A stretch of DNA of 64,000 nt from Macrocystis pyrifera. Lineage: Eukaryota > Sar > Phaeophyceae > Laminariales > Laminariaceae. How positions within the stretch are numbered: the first letter of the stretch is position 1; every line of letters starts with the position of its first letter. Position numbers and translations under genes: made by a program. The notes below the pieces were generated by a model. The model made no database searches, was not told the DNA's origin, and was given only the letters and a program-made list of their open reading frames with translations. Shown in pieces: positions 25,346 to 38,500 of this stretch. Where the stretch lies: contig JASSKH010000001.1 in NCBI GenBank assembly GCA_031763025.1, positions 9,357,024 to 9,421,023 of the forward strand, read 5' to 3'.

Positions 25346-25965
25346 AACAAGTTTGACATTAAACCAAGAAGTTCTCCCGGCTGCCTTTCACAAGATCGTA
25401 TCTCTAAGGATGTCGTCCAGAAGGCGCACGCCTCGGGTTTCTACCCCAACTTGGATCCTTGAGGGCTCCACCCACCTGACGCGCGCACGTGGGGGAGTCT
25501 ACGCTCCCTGCTCGGGGGGACCCACCGGTCAAGTGAGCGGAGTCTCGAATTCTCGCGACATTGCCCTGGCGGATGTCTGCTTTTTGTAGGGGGTTTGGAG
25601 TGAGCAAATGTGCTGAATAGCGTCCTCTCAGCGATCTAGGAGAAAGGTTAATATATACCTGGTATACATATCGCACCCCCCACGCGACACGGACGTCACC
25701 AAACTCACCAATGCCAAACAGATTGTCATCCAACAGCAGTACCGCCCACCACTACTCCCGAAGCGATCCAGTTTAACCTACGTGCATTACCATAAGCGCG
25801 GATGCTCGTAGATCATAGTGCGTCCATCCCTGCGCACAGGAACCCAAACCTGTACCAGGTACGTATGTGGTAGTGAAGCAGCATGTTCCCGGAATCTTAT
25901 TCCCCAAAACCCGACCCTCTATCAAGACAACACAGGAACAGGCCGTACAGGTAAACAGGCGCGTT

Positions 25966-26541
25966 TCACTGACCTCTATCTGCCTTTTTTAGCACGACCA
26001 CGACTACGTCTTCGCGCCCATCTTCCGGCACTTGGGTGGTGTAATCGTTCTGGTGCTGAAGAAGCGTAGGTTTGGACTTTTCCACCGTCTTCGACCTGTC
26101 CCTTCCGCGACAGCGCACTCGCCCGCGCCAGTTTCCCAACAGATGGACAAGCCTCCATATCCCCTCAATACCGCTCTTGACCCACAGGACGAGTAGCCAG
26201 AACGGAGCTACCACCGTGCAGCAGACCACGGCAAGGAGTACCCTTATGACTTTCCCCATAAGCGGTTTATCTGCGGACGTCCGCCAAACCACGTTGACGG
26301 CCTTTAGCACTGATGCAGTCCACAGCAGCCATCCCGCTGCTACAGCGATGGGCCCGAGAATTGTCCAGAACACGGCGCGCCCGACGACGCGCTTGGTGTC
26401 CTTGTAGAGCGTGGTGGAGAAGCACAGGTCAGCTACGAACATCGGGGAGCTGACAATCAACTGAAATAAATTAAATGGCGCCGGAAGGTCGTCGAGCTCG
26501 ACCACGGATACGTAGTGTCGGATTAACCGCGCCTTGGAAAC
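25966..26541 (-). CDS. channel exon 16: TRP-like post-S6 segment, two extra helices, C-terminus
   Basis: The exon follows a 3' splice site (GATCGAACCAG) and runs 191 codons to TGA at 25,966-25,968. Its first residues, VSKARLIRHYVSVVELDDLP then APFNLF, continue the preceding exon's DENADQEFK and match the conserved region after S6 of TRP channels (charged DE..E.K, KARL, then LP.PFN). Two strongly hydrophobic stretches follow, around GRAVFWTILGPIAVAAGWLL and KVIRVLLAVVCCTVVAPFWL. They are not part of the standard six-helix channel and would add two membrane passes or a hairpin. The tail is basic and then acidic and looks disordered. Confidence 0.85.
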   Translation of the reverse strand, partial: VSKARLIRHYVSVVELDDLPAPFNLFQLIVSSPMFVADLCFSTTLYKDTKRVVGRAVFWTILGPIAVAAGWLLWTASVLKAVNVVWRTSADKPLMGKVIRVLLAVVCCTVVAPFWLLVLWVKSGIEGIWRLVHLLGNWRGRVRCRGRDRSKTVEKSKPTLLQHQNDYTTQVPEDGREDVVVVVLKKADRGQ

Positions 26542-29500
26542 CTGGTTCGATCGATCATTTTTCATGGTGCAGATGGCGGGTATTCAACGAAGGGTGTGAG
26601 CGTATGGCGTTTACCGTTCCTGACGTTTCGATTCCTGATGACGTTCGTCCCTGGTCTGATATGCGTCTTTCGCATACGTCATCGCGATGGCTTGAGACGA
26701 AGTTACGATGCGTGTACTTCGAAAGAGTAGGCAAATATTCTACATCGTCTTGTGTCGTGCTCCCATCTTACTGCCCTTAAACGCCATTTGTAGGCTCCGG
26801 CAAGGCTGGAGAGTGCTATCATTTACTCGATGCGATGCGGTGCTTACTCGAATTATAACGTCCACATTGCGCACGATTTGTTTTGAACGCCGCCAAATCT
26901 GCAATACATGGCCGTACGTGCATCTGCATATTCGCAGTCGGCAATTCACTCCATTGTACCCCCCTCCGCCAACTTCACAACTGCGATTCAACACCTGCCA
27001 CTATGTAGAGCATACATGTGGAGGTGCGCTGCGGTCTGGTTTGACAACGTAATTCGAGACACCTGACCGACCTTGAATTCCTGATCGGCGTTCTCATCGA
27101 CCTTGGCGTGTGCGGTGGTCAGCACCGCGACGAGGAGGTTGAGCATCATGATGGTAAGGATCACGAGGTACATCACCAAAAGCGCTGTCGCTATGGATTC
27201 AAACTCCGTACCGGCGAACTCGTCGAAGAACTCCGTCTCGCCGATCATGGACCTGAACACCTCCGTCCATACCTGGGGTGATCGAAAGGCGGAGATCAGA
27301 TAACGTTTTTTATCCCATCAAAAGGGACACCACCCATGATACAACGAAAGGTGTGACGCTGCCGAATGTGATCGCTTCAGACCGTCCGTGCCACCACGTT
27401 GGCACAGGTGACCCCTTCCCCTCGGGCACAACAATGCGTTGCGCATTCCACACGGGACAACAGACAATACATGCGAAAAAGACAGAATACTTCACCTAGC
27501 GCACGTTGGGATGCTGTTGACACCCTCACCTCTGCGAAGGTCAGGTTGTCTCTTAAGATGCAATAAAAAGACAACACGAAGCCACTCATGACCACGAGCA
27601 TCACCACTCCGAACTTGATCAGCTCTCCCATCAGTGAAAATATTGCCTTTCCCAACGTCGACAGCGAGCGAGGTGTGGGCGTGAGCATAGTGAAGGTCAA
27701 CAAGATGAAAAATACAATGTATGCCCTGCGACGTGTTGTCAAAATATGGGAGCGGTTGTTAGCCACACAGCCACATGCCTGGTTTGAACGTTTCAGGCGT
27801 CGCGAGCGATCGAATATGCTTGACGCTAGAGGCCATCTCTGCGGACGTTTGGGCTGTGTTTACGGTAATATGTTGATCTCTGTCTTTCTGAACAGACGTT
27901 AGGCTTCACTATCTTCCTCCGCCTAGGTTTGTGCACGACCGTGTGTTGGCACCCAGGGAGAGTAAATCTCTACGGATTCCATCCCCGCGCAAGAGAACCC
28001 AGTCCCTGCCCTGCACGGAGGTTTGTGTGTCAACTCCGTCTAATGTCCAGGCGCGGCCTGACCGGAACCTACAATGTTGGCCGTCATCGGCCACATTCAT
28101 GGCGGCAGAGGCCGAAGAATTCATCAACCACTTCCTCCAGATTGATGATTCCAAGCCTTCGGCGCCGAAATTCATCCATAGTAAGCAGCGCGTGAGGCCC
28201 TTAGCTCGTACACCGACACCATCCACTGTCGTTAGCGGTTTCGGACAATCAACCCTAACTTGTCCATTTTAAAGCGGTACGCACGCTGGTTGCAAATGTT
28301 GTGGATGGCCGTATGGCTGTTCTTTCGGCGTCCGAAATTGACAACCAGGTAAAAATGTGTGCTACACAATTCAACGAGTGAAGGATTCACGTGAACACCT
28401 ACGCGTACCTCTAGCCGAGAGAGTTTCCGAAGTCATACCTTACGCCTCTAGCAGCAACGCAGGTGCGCGGGGAACAGAGCCAGCCACAACAAAGCGGATA
28501 TCCAACCCAAACATTACCGACCGAATCTACAATAATCTACCGTCCACAATCAGTTTTATTATGTAGGCGACAATTTCTGAATCCAACTGTGCCACCGTCA
28601 CCGCCCTGTCTGATGGATAAGCCGCCGCCGCCCTGGTTGCTGATCACCTGGATCATGGGTCCCTGGGAGGGGAGTATCTGGGCGAAGAACAAGACCCTAG
28701 AGACAGCCAGAGGTGCGCTCAGGGCGTACATCGATCTCGCTTCGATGGAGTGGACGTCCCGGGCATACCCAAAACACAGGCTCGTGAACATGAGGAAAAG
28801 ACTCGTTACATCAAGCACATTCCATTTGTCACGGGCGTACTCCCACGGTGCTGTCACGATCTCTTGTACCTCTGTCTTGATAGCTCCCTTTTTCAAATCG
28901 TGATGTAGGTTACAACCAAGGGACGAAAGAGGGGGGCGGGCAAGGGACGGTACGGGAGGAGTCCAGGGTGAGCCAAGTGCAGGGGTCAGGTCAAGCACGC
29001 CATGTGCCTCTGAGCACCAACACCGTGGTGTCGGTGTGTATGAAAACGGTAGCAGTGTGACCCCTGCTGCAACCACGCTTAACTAGACCCGCCGGACTGG
29101 AATTTCCGCACAATTTGTCGTCCCTTTTCGTCGGTCGGTGCGACTAAGGGGGAGAACGTTATTCGATGACTTTAAAGCGAAAGAGGCAAGGAGCAGGGTT
29201 GGTTGGCAACTTTTCAAACAACCATCCTGATGACTAAACGGTGCAAACTAGGTATTCTGGGCACGAAGCGGGGCTATTATTAAGCTAGGTCAACGTTCTA
29301 AAACGACAGATGCGGGTAGTGCTGTTGAAGCTAAAACAATACCGCACCCTCACATTCTCCAGGAATCGCCTGCAGACTGGTGCACACCAAATCTAATTCC
29401 AAGATGAACTACAAAAGGGAGCACTCACGATGATGTAGAAGGTGAAGACGATATGGGCCCAGTGAAAAACCCCTTCGTCGTTCAAAAGTACGAAGCCTCC

Positions 29501-32500
29501 GAATATAGCCATCATGAACAGGTATGTCACTAAATGGAGCACCATCCGCAGTACTGGTACCTATGGCGAAATACGTAAGATTGAGGGGGTGGTGGCGGAC
29601 GGGTCCGATCTAATGGGTTGCTCACGATAGCGAAAATCTGCGATACGAAACGAAGAAGCGTCCGTATCAGGACTCGAGCAAAAGTTCTGATGTGCGGCAC
29701 TTTTGCACGTCTCCTTGGAGCGATCTCGGGCGGCAGCCCAATCCGTGTCTAGTCGCCGATGAAATATGATGAACTACATCGTGTATGGTTTCTTGGGTTG
29801 GTGTTGGGATGGGTTGGATTAGGATTGGATGGGTGCCTCGACGATCGTTGCCGCCCTTTTGTTTCACTAAGATCACGCTCACTTCTGGGGTAGCGTTTCC
29901 ACCACGAGAACAAGCGGCTTCAGCGATGGGAACATATCTACATGAGGCGTTGGACCCCATTCCCCGTTCGTCCTGGATGGAACATGACATAGCTCACTTT
30001 ATAGTAGTTACTGGGTCGTGAAAGGATTCCGGCGATGATAAACCTCGCCCCCGGAAGGTAGGTGATACTCGATAGCTTGCTTCCTCCGTAGCCTCTCTGC
30101 AGCGCCATCCCAAGAAAGATGATCGTACCATCTGCGAGCAAGCCATTGCCTGAACGAGCAAGCGCGAACAACAAAAATATGTTACTTTGTTTTATCAATC
30201 CGCCCGAGGATAAACAAAACACAATGAAGACGAGAAAATCAAAACAAAGTCGAGTTCGTTGAGAGGGGCACCGAACGAAACTTCTACGCACCGCGGTACG
30301 GTGGCCATACAACGACGACATGTATTGAGTTGGGGCAGAGTTCATTGTCCTCGGAAAGTGCTTAGTCGACGCGGTATTTAAGTGACGGACGCGATGATTG
30401 CCATATCGACATTGCCTAGTAGTCGTACGCTTAATATGAAACCAATGACAGAGTCAAACCCAGATATTTTCCTTCAGAAACGCAAACTTCGTCTTGTACT
30501 TTCAGACACAACTTGTGATATGTGCGGTGGAGCAGCTTCGCGGTACTTGCCGTACAAGGTCTGCCCGGGGTTTGAAAGCTCAGCGTTGTTCTCCAGCACC
30601 CCCTCTGTGTCTCGCAAGCTGGGGAGACCCTTCGTAAACTTGCGAGACATGAAGTCCAGCACCAAGGGAAGCGTGCAGTAAGTATCCATCTGTTGGCGCC
30701 TTCGGAGGGCTACGCCAAGTGGCCCCACCGTGCCCTTGTGCGTCGAAATGACGGTTTCGGGCTCGAATACCGCTGAGCATGACTTCATCCCTCCCTCCAA
30801 ACCCCTCACAGTCTGCGGCAAGTGCTCAAGCACCTCAAGCAGCAGCTCGTCTACGGCCGCCTGCGTGCGTCGAGTTGAATTCCGGTGTTGAAAACCGATG
30901 TTGTTTTTGTGCTTGATCGGTAACATTACTCGTCCTGCATGCGAGTGGTGCCAACCGGCCCCTCGAGGCTCGAGGGCGAATTGACGACCACACTGGGTTT
31001 GTGGGAAGGGGCTGTACACGTCGGCTTATAGCGCCCGAACGCCTGAGAACCCTAACACGAAACACGCCACAACCTAGGCATTTCACTCCTCCACACTTTT
31101 CCTTTGTATCCCCCGACCCACCTAGTCAATCCCCGATTTCCAACCGATAACAAAGCCAGCGGCCAACCCAGTATAAACAGCAAGATATCGGCCAACCTGC
31201 ATCGAGAGCAGAACGCGTTTCTCTCCCTCGACGGATCTTCTTGCAGCCACAGCGAAGGCGGCGGAGAGGTTCATCCCCGGAATAAACGGGTTGTTAGCCG
31301 ACGACACAGCTCCTAATATATTCTCCTACAAACGCCGACAAGAGGGGTTAGGCAAGGGATATCGAACGCTCGGCGAAGGCGACAAAAAGAGAATGGTCAA
31401 GAGAACGGGATGACAAAGCGTCTGGAATTTCAATAGCAAAAATAAGTGAAACAAGGCAATGGCTAAAAGCGTTCAAGTAGTTCCTGCTTCAAGCGGGAAC
31501 GTGCACGGTGAGGAAGGTGCTGGAGATCAGGGGTGCAAATACGCACGAAACGAGGGGTCCGTGTTCACGAACAAGAGCCCGAAACATAAAGAAGCTAATC
31601 GAGAAACGAATGCCTGTATTTCCATCCGATTTCCTAACTATTTGGGGTTCCGTCATGTTTTTCTTGAGCGTCTGGTATCGCAGCGCAGCGGACGAATACC
31701 AAACGATATACCAGTATGAATAATATTAAGGCAAGGCCGAGTGCGAAGTCCCTCATTGCAAGATCTAATGACCCCGCCGGCAGTCATTCGTGCCCTAGAG
31801 CAAGACCGAGGAATCACCGTGGGAGGTATTGTCTCAATGTACTGGTCGTGTGAGATCGTACGCGCATTGAGCTGGGTTAGATATAGATCACAATCCAGGG
31901 ATCAATCGTGAATACGCGATGATGAATGCGGTACTTTGGTCGCACTTCTCAATGCTGCACCGTATTTCGCCTAGATCTTGCTTCAACACCAGGTGTAACG
32001 GAACGTCACCAACGTCGACTTCAGATCGTCCACAAAATCACAATGCCGGTCGACACCGACACTGTCAAGAATATGCCATAGACACCCTTACTCTCGGAGC
32101 CCTCGATCACCCTCACACAAGGTGTGTTGATCTGCACGAAACCCTAGGGACATAAGAAACGTTCGGTCGACGTTCTAGCTTACCCTACAGTACAATAGTC
32201 CGTCAGTAGAGTGCTCTCGATTGTTGCTGTTCTCTCACACATATTTCACGTTGCCAATACACCTCGGTCAACGGCATCAACGACTGCGCCATGCAATCTG
32301 AACGTGGCGCGCTCGGTTGGGGCTCTGACCTCACCTAGGTTCCCTGTGTTCACACCATTGCGGGTGACACTTGGCGTGCGCCGGGTAGCGGTTGATCTAA
32401 TATATATTTGTTATGGCCGTGGTGTTTGCAAAGTAGAACACACAGATTGTCGACCGCTTTCGAGAACAAAAATCTCGACGTTTTAGTCAAGAGCGAATGA

Positions 32501-35500
32501 CACTTCCGGTAGCCTCTCATCTCCTAGAAGACAGATGACCATACAACCCTTCGTGTATGTCGTCTCATTATTTGTATAGGTGTTGCCCGACGCCAATCCG
32601 ATTGACGGCATGTTGCATATATTCGAAGATCGAAGGACTCGCGTGACATGAGCTATCGCACCCTGTCTGTGATTTGATTTCGCCATTTTCGACGATGACG
32701 CCTCCTCGCTCGGTCTAACCTCGCTCTTAAAAATGGGCATATTTTACCGTTGCCGATAAAGGCTTTCGTTCGTCATCCAAAGCGCAATCGGTGAAGGCAC
32801 AGCTGAATTTATGTCGTAGCATCTCAAGTATATATAATAGTTCAGACAATGACCAACTACTATACATTCACACTACGAGGCAATGAGCAGTCTATATTCT
32901 AACAAGTTGCAGAGTGCGTGTGTTTGAGCTGTGTACTAAAATTATCGTAAACGATTTCACTGTACTTCCCGTGAATACGATATGCACTGAAACTACCATT
33001 ATCGCCCTACTAGCCACTACTGCAAGCTCTTGGGGCACATGCCTACCGAGAAACTAAACACACATGCGACACGGTGCTTCCTTCAAGTTATGAAACTTGG
33101 CATGAAGTCGTAAGTGTAGCACCACGGGCGAAGACGAATAACGAAATCAACGACGGAGAACCGGACAAACCTTTAAGCGAGGAAACGATGTGCGCGTCGA
33201 TAGCCGGATGATGTCGAGAGTCCCCGGCTTTGCGCCGAGCTGCAGCAAGTACGATATCACATCAAGTAGCTCGCGGTCCACCTGATGGTCGCACCCAACA
33301 GAAAATTAATCGAGCAGCTTGGACTGAAACGTTTAAAATCGACGAGCATTGTTCACGGGCAGCTCGCGCATTGTACTTGTTTCTAACGAGTATATACGAC
33401 TTCACAAACGGATTTGTTTACCGTCGTTTGAGACATAGCGGTGTCGACAGAGTGGGCGAATTGAATTGACGCAAGAGTTATCCATTGAACAGGAAACCTC
33501 TTGCAGGCGTTTGATCTATCAGGCGGTGGATTGTACCAACAATCAGATGAATGGTTAGCACACGCATCCATCACCAACGTATTTGGTAAGCAGATTGCAG
33601 ACCGGCGTTTAATGTATTAGGCATAACACTTATGGCCACGGTGACGGAGGCAGCAGCAGCGACGCAAAAACGCTGTCGAATACCGCTTCTCCCGGGAAGA
33701 GCCACCGCATGATGATTTCGGCCAGATGCGAGGCAAAAGACTTTGTTTATTAGTACTTTCACACACAGAGATATCCGGACTTGATAAAACCCAAGTATAC
33801 ACACACAGCCCCGGCCCCGTTAGAGTCTGCCACTCCACGTCGGGTTGTCAGTGCTCGACCAATTCATTGTCTAGGGGTGACTGCTTGCCCGATCTTAATG
33901 AGTTTCCCAGCTTGAATATCGTTGTTATTCAGGCGGCGAAATGTACGAGCAGTGGCGTGCTTGTCTCGGCTTGATCAGTACGCTGTTAACCCAGTGTTTC
34001 GTGTAAGGTGGAGAATGATGCTACGCCTCGATAGGTGACAAACGTTAGGCAAAATCTTCCGTGTAGATTTGTTTTTCAGACTATGACTGGGGGTGAACGC
34101 CTACACGACCCAAGCACAGCCCGCGTTCCTTTAACCCCATGTCACGCTGGGCCAACGAAGTGCGCGCCATGTGGCCACCTTGCTCATAATCTATTCCCTG
34201 TCAGCCACGAGCGTTGGGTGCTTCGCGCCGAACGTTCGAGAACCATCAACCAACTCGTCGTTTGAAACAAACGTCCCTGGATATATCAAACGTAGGTTAA
34301 CTGCTCTTGTCCACTCACCGGTGTGCGAAGATTGGCACAGCAAGTGGCTAAGGATGAGCTGTACTCGCCCAACATCTTTGTTTGTTGCACGTGTTTGGCG
34401 AGTCAACGAGCCGTTGAAGTCGTCGAAGGTGACGAAGAAGAAATTTCGGATGCGATTGTAGCGTCCATTGGTGTGGAACCAAACAGGACCAAAACCGGAC
34501 ACGCCGTACCGAACCGACGACCCGAACCAAGCCGCAACATGCCGGACCGGTTGAAAGAAAGTTAGAGTGGAACATAGCACAACAGACTCGGCAGAAGCTA
34601 TAGTAATCAAAATAAGGCACATCCGCAGACGAGGAAACAGTGGCGGGGGAGCACTTGTAGGTGAACCGGCTTATCCTGTGAATCAACCGACTATGCAGCT
34701 AGGCAATCAAGCCCCACTCGTTTGACATCGATGTACGCTTGCTACCCGCCACCACATTGGAGGAACACGGTATCGTCTGGTTCGTCCTTTGCCTGCTTTT
34801 CGTCCGGGAACAGGCAACACTCAGACGGCAACAGACGGCAGTTACACAGAACATCTCCCCGCCTTCGTAGATTCAACGCCCAAAACCAGCAACACAATAC
34901 TCTTATCACAACAACATGGGCACCAAACACACCACTCACGCATAGCCGGTGCCATCAAGGGTTGCAGCCCACTAGTAGGTTCTGATCCCCAACCATCTGC
35001 AACATACGACTGACAAATAGACCAAAGAAACCCAAGCCCATACCTACTAAAAACGAGATACCAAGCAAGCAAGGAAGACTCCTCGCCAACCAAATTCGAC
35101 AAATCTTCCAGACTCCACCTTATTCCCCCGCAGGTGTATGTGGAAAACGCATTGTGCTATGAAACCCCGCGCGAAACGACACGTTTCAATCTTGCAGTAC
35201 CTGCCGTATATAGAGGTACCTGTCTACACGAATAATTGAGTAGCAAATGTACCACAATGAGCTTAAGTTTGCTTCGGTTAAATGATACCCTCCGGCGCGA
35301 ACAAGGCGTACAACTCCACGAACATGGCGAAACCACAGTTTTGTCGTTTATGGGAGCAATGTATTTGTCTGGCATTCCCGGCGCACACAAGTACTAGCAA
35401 CGATGCGATGAAGACGATACGACGGAGTACTACTACAACGCACCTGGGGGGCGGAAATATGACGGGCCATCGACGTTGACACAATTCTGACAATCTCCAC

Positions 35501-38500
35501 CACGCCGCTCTTTGTTGCGTAGAATAGGGCGGTGTTGCCGTGGAGGTCCTTCGCTGTAACCATGCCACGCTTGCGTTTGTGCCGTATATTGTATAGCAGT
35601 AGGGTGTGGTAGACACACGGATCGTCCGATTGGTCAAAGGAGGTCGGGGTGAAGGTGTGTGTTGGGGGAGGGGAGGCGGAGGAAGCAATCAATGTTGGTC
35701 TCTGCCCATTTGTCTCTGGGCTGGCGGCTGGGGACACGCCCCGGACGACCCGTGGGTTGGGCACAAGACCCTTATTGATGGCAAGGGGCACAAACAGTGG
35801 CTATTAATTCGCGAGTAGGAGGCACACAGGGATAAAAGTCGCAGGAATAGGTGTCGAATGTACAAGGAAAAACATGCCCGAGCGTATCTCCTGCTATGAG
35901 GCATTGCTGCTGTTGTGTTTGATGTCGTGTTGATGTTGATGGTTGCTGTTCGAAGTTAGCCTATGGTTTGCTGTGGCAGTGCTTCCTTTGAAGGGTGACC
36001 CAACCGACGCTTTGAGAAGCGCTTTAAGACATTCTTATTTATGATATTCTAGGATACTGGGGGTGTCCACCCGGTGGACCGTTGTCGTGGTGAGCTAACC
36101 CCAAGAATATTCAAGACTTCCTTGCATACACTCTTACCCCGTTGTTTCAAGGTATCTATAGTGTTCCAAGCTTCCTGTTACTTTTATTACCCTCATCGCG
36201 CCTCGAGTTCGTGATTGGTCCGCTATGAGGCAATATCGGGCATTGTTCCCACATAATCTTCCGCGTTATCCACGCTCACCTACATGACCTCCATGTCGAA
36301 AAATAGCTATCAGCCCTTTCTATCGAGAGCTCCAACGATCATATGATGTTTGAGCCGGGCCTGTGGCCTCTCGTTTTGTGCTGCTTCGTTATTGGTGGTC
36401 GGCGCGTACATTTCGCTGTCTACAGGCGTTCGATAGTTCGGTCAACATCGCGCCAGCGTACTTGCGGCCGTTTCGTTGGTGGTTTACGTCTTTATGTGAC
36501 ATATTTCATTGCATGTACACAGTTTGGTTTCGACATGCCTGAACAGCTACCGGTAGCACGTTAAACCACGACGGGTGTCTCGCCATCGACAGCGCCTCAC
36601 TGGCGTTCGTTTAGATTTCGTAACAAATGCTGGGCATGATGGCGGCAACGTTGTATCTCCTGCCTGCACACGCACGTGGAGGTGTCAACGGGGCTGCCTT
36701 TTCGGCGCTCCCTGTCAACCATACGGAACTGCACGCGCGACGAGTAGGTGAGTTTTTTAAACTTCCCTGCGTCGATTGTTTTTGGGGATGATTCAGCCAT
36801 AATCTCACAACACAAAATAATCAAGAGGTTACCCAAGTAGCAGCATTGACGTACTGCAGACCTTACCTGTTACTATCGCCCTGCCGTATCGATAGCAAAG
36901 ATGGCGTGCCTGTTGCGCACTTCACGTTGTTTGTGTTACTCGACGGTTTTATACAGGTCTGCGAAGATTGGGATATTCCATGGTGTGACGATGTATTATA
37001 GTTCTGAGACGTTTCAGGATGCCTCGTCCATGTGTACTGCTGGCCATTCATGGTTCAGTCGGATTTTAACGATGCGACCCGGGCTTTGATGCTAAAATAC
37101 TGTCCGTATATATGTGAACGGTGCAGCTGGAGACAATCTTGGTGCAGCCAGCATCCTGTGTGGTTAATGTGTTGGTGGAGCGCTGGACGACAGATACTAG
37201 CGCACTTGTGAGTGGTTGGTGGTGATGTACCATATATATATTTCTCTCCTTCCGAACCATGGTGTAGGCGCGCGTGCAACAAGCGGGCGCACTCGAGAGC
37301 GTATACAAAAATGACGTCGAGTGCCCGGGCCCGGAGTCGCTTAAGCATTTTACTGCGCTGGAGGAGGGACACACAAGAGGACACCACTGTGGTCATACGG
37401 CGCACTCGGAAGGCTCACCTGGAAAAGGGTAGTTCGAGGAAGGGTGACGGGAGAATGCGAGTACAGAACTGGAAACGGAGAGGAGGATGGTACATGCAGC
37501 GAACGAGTGCATCGGCAGCAGCTGAAGGATATGCAGTCGAAATTGGATGCCACTATTAGGAAGCAGACGAATGCCCATAGTACGGCAAGGAAACCAATGG
37601 AGAACCAGACTTTGGCTGAAGCATCGGGCATTTTTTACGGATGTGGACGTGATCGGCCTCTTTCCGTTTCCCAGATGCGATATGTGAGCGCTAACTGAGT
37701 AGCTCAGCGGTTTATCCTTTATAAACGAACACGGTTTCAGGCTGCGAGTAGGCGTTGGTGGGGCGTACCGGAGCTACGACAAGCAATGCTGGGTTCTGGC
37801 GAAGGCGAATTCGGAAGCTCAGCAGCAGCAATATTACCAACAGTTGTTGCCTGGATTGGTTTTCGAGGAGGCTGAGAGAGGAAGAGGGGTCGGGCTCAGC
37901 TACGAGTACATCATAGACATGGGCATGGCGGGGAATACTGGTGAGGTTGTTTGGGAATCAAGACAGAGAAGGAGAGCTGAAGTGCTATGGCAGCAGCAGT
38001 ATGAGGTGAGGCGATGGAGCTTGGTGTTGCTGAGCCTGACCTATCAGACTCGGTGATGCTGGTGAGCCGCTTGCAACATCTGTACACAAGCAGCATGAAG
38101 CTAAGGAGGAGGAGCTCGGTGATGTTTGTGAAATGCCCCCGCCGCATTCGTTGCCGGTGCAGCCGCACCAGCTGCGTGAGCATGACAAGGAGGGGTTTGG
38201 TGATGCTGGAGATGTGCCTACAGTCTTAATCCCGAGTAGCAGCGACCGGCCGGGGCCGGTGTGGGCGCAAAGGTTTGGTGGACCTGTTCGACCTACTCTA
38301 GGGAACCGGATGGATCTGCCGCGATCGAAGGGAGGTATGGTGATGGACGGGAAGAGGAAGGACTTTTTGGTGGCGCAGGATGGGAAGCCATAACTCTCAG
38401 GGTGTCTTGGATGGGCGGAGGGAGCCTCCAAGCGCCACGTGCGGAACAGCAACGGTGATGCAGCTATCGAGGCCTTGAGCGTATCCTCTGTTTGTTTGCT

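Noticed and set aside
31650-31770. Hydrophobic minus-strand segment as a further channel exon
   Set aside because: All six core helices are already accounted for and no splice pair in the required phase was found.
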